In this document: piece after piece, positions 7,621 through 11,485 of the stretch
How positions within the stretch are numbered: position 1 is the stretch's first letter
Layout: the number at the start of each line of letters is the position of its first letter
Assembly: GCA_019693395.1 (NCBI GenBank)
Contig: JAAMXP010006046.1
Coordinates: 6,381 to 17,865 of the forward strand
Length of the DNA stretch: 11,485 nucleotides
Origin: Ettlia oleoabundans
Taxonomy: Eukaryota > Chlorophyta > Chlorophyceae > Chlamydomonadales
Direction: 5' to 3'
Notes under the pieces: model-generated
Databases searched by the model: none
What the model saw: the letters and a program-made list of their open reading frames with translations, nothing else
Told to the model about the DNA's origin: nothing
Program-made: the position numbers and the translations under genes

Positions 7621-10600
7621 ATGGAGGCAGTCCGCCCATCCGCACCTGTTGTATCAGTGGGCAAGCGCAATGGCAACGTGCAGCTTGAGCACTTATTGGT
7701 GCGCAGTGTGGTGTGATAATTGCTCCTCCAGCCCTTCTTGATCGTACGGCTCGCTTGTGCGCCCCTCTGCTGCCAACGGGGGTGGCCCTGATCACTTTGT
7801 GTTGCAGGCAGAAGAAAGTTTAAAGCAGCTGGAGCCGCTTGTTCAGCGCCTGAACGAGCGCAGCAGCGGGACCAAGTTCGACCGCAAAGGCCTGGCGCAG
7901 CTGCTTGCAGGGCTGCAGCAGTTCATGGAGGATGCCTTGGGCGTGAACGTGAGCTGCTGAGTTGAAGAGGGGTGTAGTACCCACCGCCGCCTTTGCCACT
8001 GCTGCTTGCACCCGCCCACCCTCTTGGCCCCTCCTTGCACCGTGCTGCAGGCGCTGTACAAGCAATTCATGCGCCTGCCCGCCCACTTGCTGCAAGATTA
8101 CTCGCCTGATGGGCCCCTGACCATCATTGCCGCCGCGTGTGGCGAGTTCATGAAGGCCAAAAACATGAAGCGCATCGACTGGCAAGCCCCAAACCTGCGC
8201 AACCAGGCACGCCCTTGATGATCATGCTGCTGATTGCTTCCTCATGCACTTTGTGAATTCCACTGATGTGTCTGAGAAAGCCTGTGACATGGGGCCGCTG
8301 CAAGCACAGAGACATGCGCCTGCAGGTATGGCCCTGCAGTTGCTGTGCCATCACGTAATGCAGTTATGTGTCCAATCCCTTCTGTCACACTCCTGCTTGC
8401 AGTATGTGGAGCTATTTGGGCGCATCCGTGCGGAACTGCTGCGGTCGGGCTACGTGCGCACACCGCATGTGTATGTGCACCCCTCGTGCGGCGCCGCGGT
8501 TCCCAAGCTTCAAGAAGTTGTGCGCAACTTGAAGGGCGAGGTGGTGCAGTCTGACAGCAGTAGTGTGACACATGTGGTGCACCCATATGGCGAGGGAGTG
8601 GACCCTGATGACGGCATGCGCTATGCACGCGTGCTGGAGGTGGGTGACTGCAGGGGTGGGAATGATGCATTGGGTTGGGTTTATGTGTATGTGGATGCAG
8701 TGGCGGCAGTTCGGGAGTTGGGCCACCAAGGAACAATAGGTAACAGCAGCGAGATGGTGGCAGCCGTGTGGGACGTGCTTGACCCACCAGCAATGTGTGT
8801 CCCAGTATATGCAGGTGCTGCCGCTGGCCCTCCAGTAGTTGCGGCACGTGACACTGTTTCTTTCTCTTTAATGTGCTTTGTAACGCCCCATACTGCCAAA
8901 CAGGTCAAGGGCACTAGCGCGCGCGTGCACTGGCTGTATTTGCCGGATAGCTATGACGAATGGGTGCCGGCAACAGCCACGCCAGGCACGGCTGAGCCGC
9001 CACGCCGTCCTCCACGTGGGCCGTGGCACGTCGACTCACGCTGGCTGACTGATAGCGAGAAGTACAATGAGTGGATGAACCCTGCGGATTATGAAACTCC
9101 AGAGGCTGCAGAGGAGGCCAAGCGGAAGCGGGAGGCGGGGGAGGAGGGAGAAGAGGCGGGGCGTAAGGTGCAGGGGCAATTTTCGTGTGATTAGTGATAG
9201 GGGAGGGGTGATGGCCTGTGCGCTGCCTTTTGGGGGCAAGGGCAACCACGTTGCGCTACCTCACGTTCAACAGTCTGTCACAGAACAAGTAGGTTTGGAA
9301 GGCCCCGCTGGCGCCTAGCAGCCCGTTTGGCTCCGTACACCCCCCCCCGCTCGATTTCCCTGCGTGCAGTCCAAGGCGGCACGGCAGGCGGGTCCGCTGC
9401 CGGAGATCCAGCTGGGTGCTGGTGAGGCGGTGGCTGATGGTGTGACCAAGCAGCGCGTGCTGCAGCCTAATCGCAAGGCCATGGAAGCATCCACCGCGGT
9501 GGACATCTCGCAGGCACGTATTGGAGTATGTACAATTGGCTTCTGATCGCAGCAGGGGCTTTGACATGTCATGCTGTAGTGTATTGTGCGATGTGCTGGT
9601 TGAATGTAGTGCTGTGTTTGGCTGGGGATGAATGCAGCTACCTATGCTGAGCTGGGTGCTGCTGGGCTGGCACCAGTGTTTGCTGCATGGACTGGTGGGG
9701 TGCTGCTACATCCGTGAGTTCTGGATAGTTGTGAAACAAGATGGGCCTTCCTGGGTATGGCATGCCAACCTTGTTCCGCACCTGCCGGCCCCTTTTGCTT
9801 CGCTTCGCAGGGCCAGCGGCCGGATAGCGTGCTGATGCCAAATGCAGCGGTGCAGGTGCCTCCGGAGCAGCTGGTGCCCCTCCAGCAGCAGCAGCAGCAG
9901 CAGCCGACACAGCCAGATGCACAGCAAGCAGCGACAGAGCCTGAGGCGTCACGGCCGCAGCAGGGTGCTGCTGGGCCGCAGGTGCATCAGCAGCAGCAGG
10001 AGGGGATGGAGCCCTACCTGGTACCCGCATGTGCCGGGTGGTTCCGCTGGAACGCCATTGCAGAGGTGGAGGAAGCTCACTTCAAGGACTTCCTGGGGAT
10101 GGAGGCGGGGAATGCGGAGCGCTACAGGCAGTACCGCAATGCCATCATCAACAAGTACAGGTGCGCCTCGGCAGTAAATAACCGCCACATGCAGGGTGAT
10201 TTTGTGTTTTTCAAGGGGCTTCACAGCAGCACCGCATAACAGGCCTTTTGAGCATCTGCCAAACACCCTCCAGACACACTGCCATGGATGCGTGCATACA
10301 TCTGCCGCTCCACACACCTTGCTGGCCAACTTCATCCTGCCTGCGTGGCAGTTACATGCGTGCTTCGTGTCCCTCCTCCGCACCCCCCTGCAGAAAGGAC
10401 ACCAGCCGACAGCTGACCTTCACTGAGGCGCGGCGCGCCCTTGTGGGTGACGTCAACCTGCTGCGCCGCATATGGAAGTTCCTGGACTCCTGGCAGCTTA
10501 TAAACTACCTCTCACGCCGCCATGACACGACAGCTAGCATGGCACTGCAGGCGCAGCAATCTGACGCGGGTGAGGCACTTGCATGAGGGATGTGCTTAAG

Positions 10601-11288
10601 CCTGCAGAAGCATTTCACAGGCTATAAGTGTCAGCATTGGTCCTGGCAGGCGTTGAGGACAGTGGGTACCAGCGATTGTTGGCCGCTGAGATGGGGCGGG
10701 GCGTAGAGATGCTTGATGGGCAGATATCAGCCTGCTTGGTGCTGCTTGTACCCCTGGCACTGTATGTGGCTTCCACCGCCGCCTCCAGGGGTGATGGGGC
10801 TGCCTGCCTCGGGCATCGAGGCACTGTATGGCCCCTCCAAGCGCATGGCGGTGGAGGCGGGGGCCTCTGCCGCGCTGCTGGGCAACGTGGGGGGCAGCAG
10901 CGTGCGCGTGCGCAGCAACGTGTTTCGCAACTGGGCACGACAGCCGGCTCTGGCAACCAAGGTTGGTGGTCTGGGTTGTCATGGTGGTGGTGATGGGTGG
11001 CTGGGTGAGGTTGCGGGTGGGCCTGTGCAGTGCCCAAACTGCAGAGATGCGCCCTGAACTCGATGTGAGCTGCAACCTTCCCGGCAGTTTTGTGGCCACA
11101 TCAACGCTTGTCATTGATGCATATGCCGATAGGTCGGAGGCGTTACCACTGCTGGTTGCACGCCCGATCCTGGTTCCTGCAGGCGGACTTTTACTGCAGG
11201 GCCGCTGACTGCGGCGCACTTTGCACCGCGCTGCGCCACCATTGCCTCAAGAGGCCCGACGTTGACCTCTGCCCCAAGTGCTTCAAGG
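7621..11288 (+). CDS. SWI3: SMARCC/SWI3-type SWI/SNF subunit, 3' end beyond the window (ten exons seen)
   Basis: Exons: 7621-7698 (end could be 7710), 7808-7948, 8051-8206, 8403-8639, 8904-9167, 9370-9525, 9811-10160, 10394-10569, 10789-10961 and 11183-11288, about 612 residues so far. SMARCC/SWI3 proteins are scaffold subunits of SWI/SNF nucleosome remodellers in the nucleus. Residues 27-204 match the N-terminal module of animal SMARCC1/2: LLAGLQQFMEDALG, LPAHLL, a BRCT-like part with TPHVYVHPSCG and SSVTHVVHPYGEG. Residues 205-275 match its chromo-like part (ARVHWLYLPDSYDEWVP; WLTDSEKYNEWMNPADYE). A charged linker follows, then LPEIQLG, a Gln-rich stretch, and a SWIRM domain (about 412-499: PACAGWFRWNAI, YRQYRNAIINKYR, RRALVGDVNLLRRIWKFLD, WQLINYL). 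A ZZ finger follows at 582-610 with Cys 582, 587, 591, 598, 607 and 610, as in plant SWI3D. SANT and coiled coil should follow outside. The ATG at 7621 (context GCAAGATGG) is preferred; an in-frame ATG lies at 7477. The first exon's end and the 9525 donor are the least certain borders. The family call is very sure. Confidence 0.92.
8207..8402 (+). other. Non-canonical GC-AG intron of the SWI3-like gene
   Basis: Exon 8051-8206 encodes conserved sequence up to NLRNQ and must join YVELFG at 8403 in phase 0. No GT occurs between the conserved codons and the in-frame TGA at 8216-8218. The only workable donor is CAG|GCACGC at 8206/8207, a GC-AG intron handled by the major spliceosome. The acceptor TGCTTGCAG is ordinary. 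Confidence 0.8.
8640..8903 (+). other. Stop-free, in-frame intron of the SWI3-like gene
   Basis: The 264-bp stretch between exons ending at 8639 (GAG|GTGGGT) and starting at 8904 (CAAACAG|GTC) is a multiple of three with no stop in the gene's frame. Its removal is inferred because homologous SMARCC proteins run directly from the BRCT-like to the chromo-like part, and because its 88 codons look non-conserved. Retention would insert 88 residues without breaking the frame. Confidence 0.75.
9883..9903 (+). repeat. CAG trinucleotide run coding for polyglutamine
   Basis: Seven CAG codons in a row lie in the linker before the SWIRM domain of the SWI3-like protein. A second run of four Gln codons lies near 9987-9999. 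Such runs are common in SWI/SNF subunits and are prone to length variation. Confidence 0.95.
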
Positions 11289-11485
11289 GTGAGTGAAGTA
11301 GGGGATAGGTTGGACTATTTGACACCTGCTCCACAGCACTCCTGCAGCCCTGTCCACATCTGAAAGGTACTTTGCAGGGCTAAACCCAATTGTATTGTAT
11401 TGTATTGTATTGTATTGTATTGTATTGTATTGTATTGTATTGTATTGTATTGTATTGTATTGTATTGTATTGTATTGTATTGTAT
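11289..11485 (+). other. Start of a SWI3-like intron, possibly with a further exon
   Basis: The last exon seen ends in AAG G|GTGAGTGA at 11288 in phase 1. Possible acceptors follow (CCACAG near 11335, CTGCAG near 11347, TTTGCAG at 11371-11377), but no conserved SWI3 sequence can be read after any of them before the microsatellite begins. The SANT domain and C-terminus are therefore missing from this window. Confidence 0.6.
11391..11485. repeat. (TGTAT)19 pentanucleotide microsatellite at the window end
   Basis: Nineteen perfect copies of TGTAT run to the last base, preceded by a partial unit (AT at 11389-11390). The lack of any mismatch and the stop at the sequence end suggest an assembly break in a longer repeat. 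The unit is not a known plant or algal telomere repeat (TTTAGGG, TTTTAGGG). Confidence 0.97.

Noticed and set aside
9276..9290. Possible 15-bp microexon (SVTEQ) between SWI3 exons 9167 and 9370
   Set aside because: Phase fits, but it is not needed to join the flanking exons and has no conserved counterpart that I know of.
10641..10738. Possible extra SWI3 exon after acceptor CTGGCAG
   Set aside because: The incoming phase fits, but apart from a 12-nt mini-exon (10641-10652) no donor gives the phase needed to join exon 10789. Direct splicing of 10569 to 10789 is clean.
11391..11485. Telomere
   Set aside because: TGTAT differs from all plant and algal telomere repeats, and it sits inside a gene whose 3' exons are missing, which points to an assembly break.
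1..11485. Prokaryotic operons, CRISPR arrays, mobile elements, tRNA or rRNA genes
   Set aside because: The genes are split by spliceosomal introns and encode eukaryotic families. No spaced direct-repeat array, transposase sequence, cloverleaf or rRNA signature was seen.

Overview
This is nuclear DNA of a eukaryote with intron-rich genes, most likely a green alga (Chlorophyta; a trebouxiophyte-like genome is my guess, no lower rank is supportable). Reasons: four protein genes split by about 30 introns of roughly 95-260 bp with GT..CAG borders (one forced GC-AG); moderate-to-high GC; long 3' regions with candidate TGTAA poly(A) signals, the green-algal type; a Yippee protein with the plant-like MGxLF start; and a SWI3 protein carrying the ZZ finger known from plant SWI3D. 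There is no prokaryotic, viral or mobile-element signature. All gene models were spliced by eye: every junction is phase-consistent and the joined proteins match family motifs.

Layout. (1) 183-1270, minus: a complete six-exon Yippee-like (YPEL) zinc protein of 112 residues. (2) 1271-1658: a 388-bp divergent promoter region. (3) 1659-3047, plus: a complete five-exon RecA-fold ATPase of 251 residues that resembles SWSAP1, the partner of SWS1 in Rad51-dependent recombination. (4) 3048-3784: a convergent 3' region with candidate poly(A) signals on both strands. (5) 3785-7417, minus: an eleven-exon, 658-residue DGAT2-type acyltransferase with a long multi-spanning membrane domain at its N-terminus. 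(6) 7418-7620: a compact divergent promoter with a TATA box and nested inverted repeats. (7) 7621 to beyond the window, plus: a SMARCC/SWI3 subunit of SWI/SNF chromatin remodellers, with an animal-type N-terminal module, SWIRM and a ZZ finger; the SANT and coiled-coil end lies outside. (8) 11391-11485: a perfect (TGTAT)19 microsatellite that ends the window, probably a contig end.

The genes alternate as two divergent pairs (YPEL/SWSAP1-like and DGAT2/SWI3) with one convergent junction between them. They do not form one pathway: one is of unknown cellular role (Yippee), one DNA repair, one lipid synthesis, one chromatin remodelling. The points most worth following up are the SWSAP1-like protein in an alga, the DGAT2 fusion with an altered HPHG motif, and the SWI3 that joins animal-type and plant-type modules.
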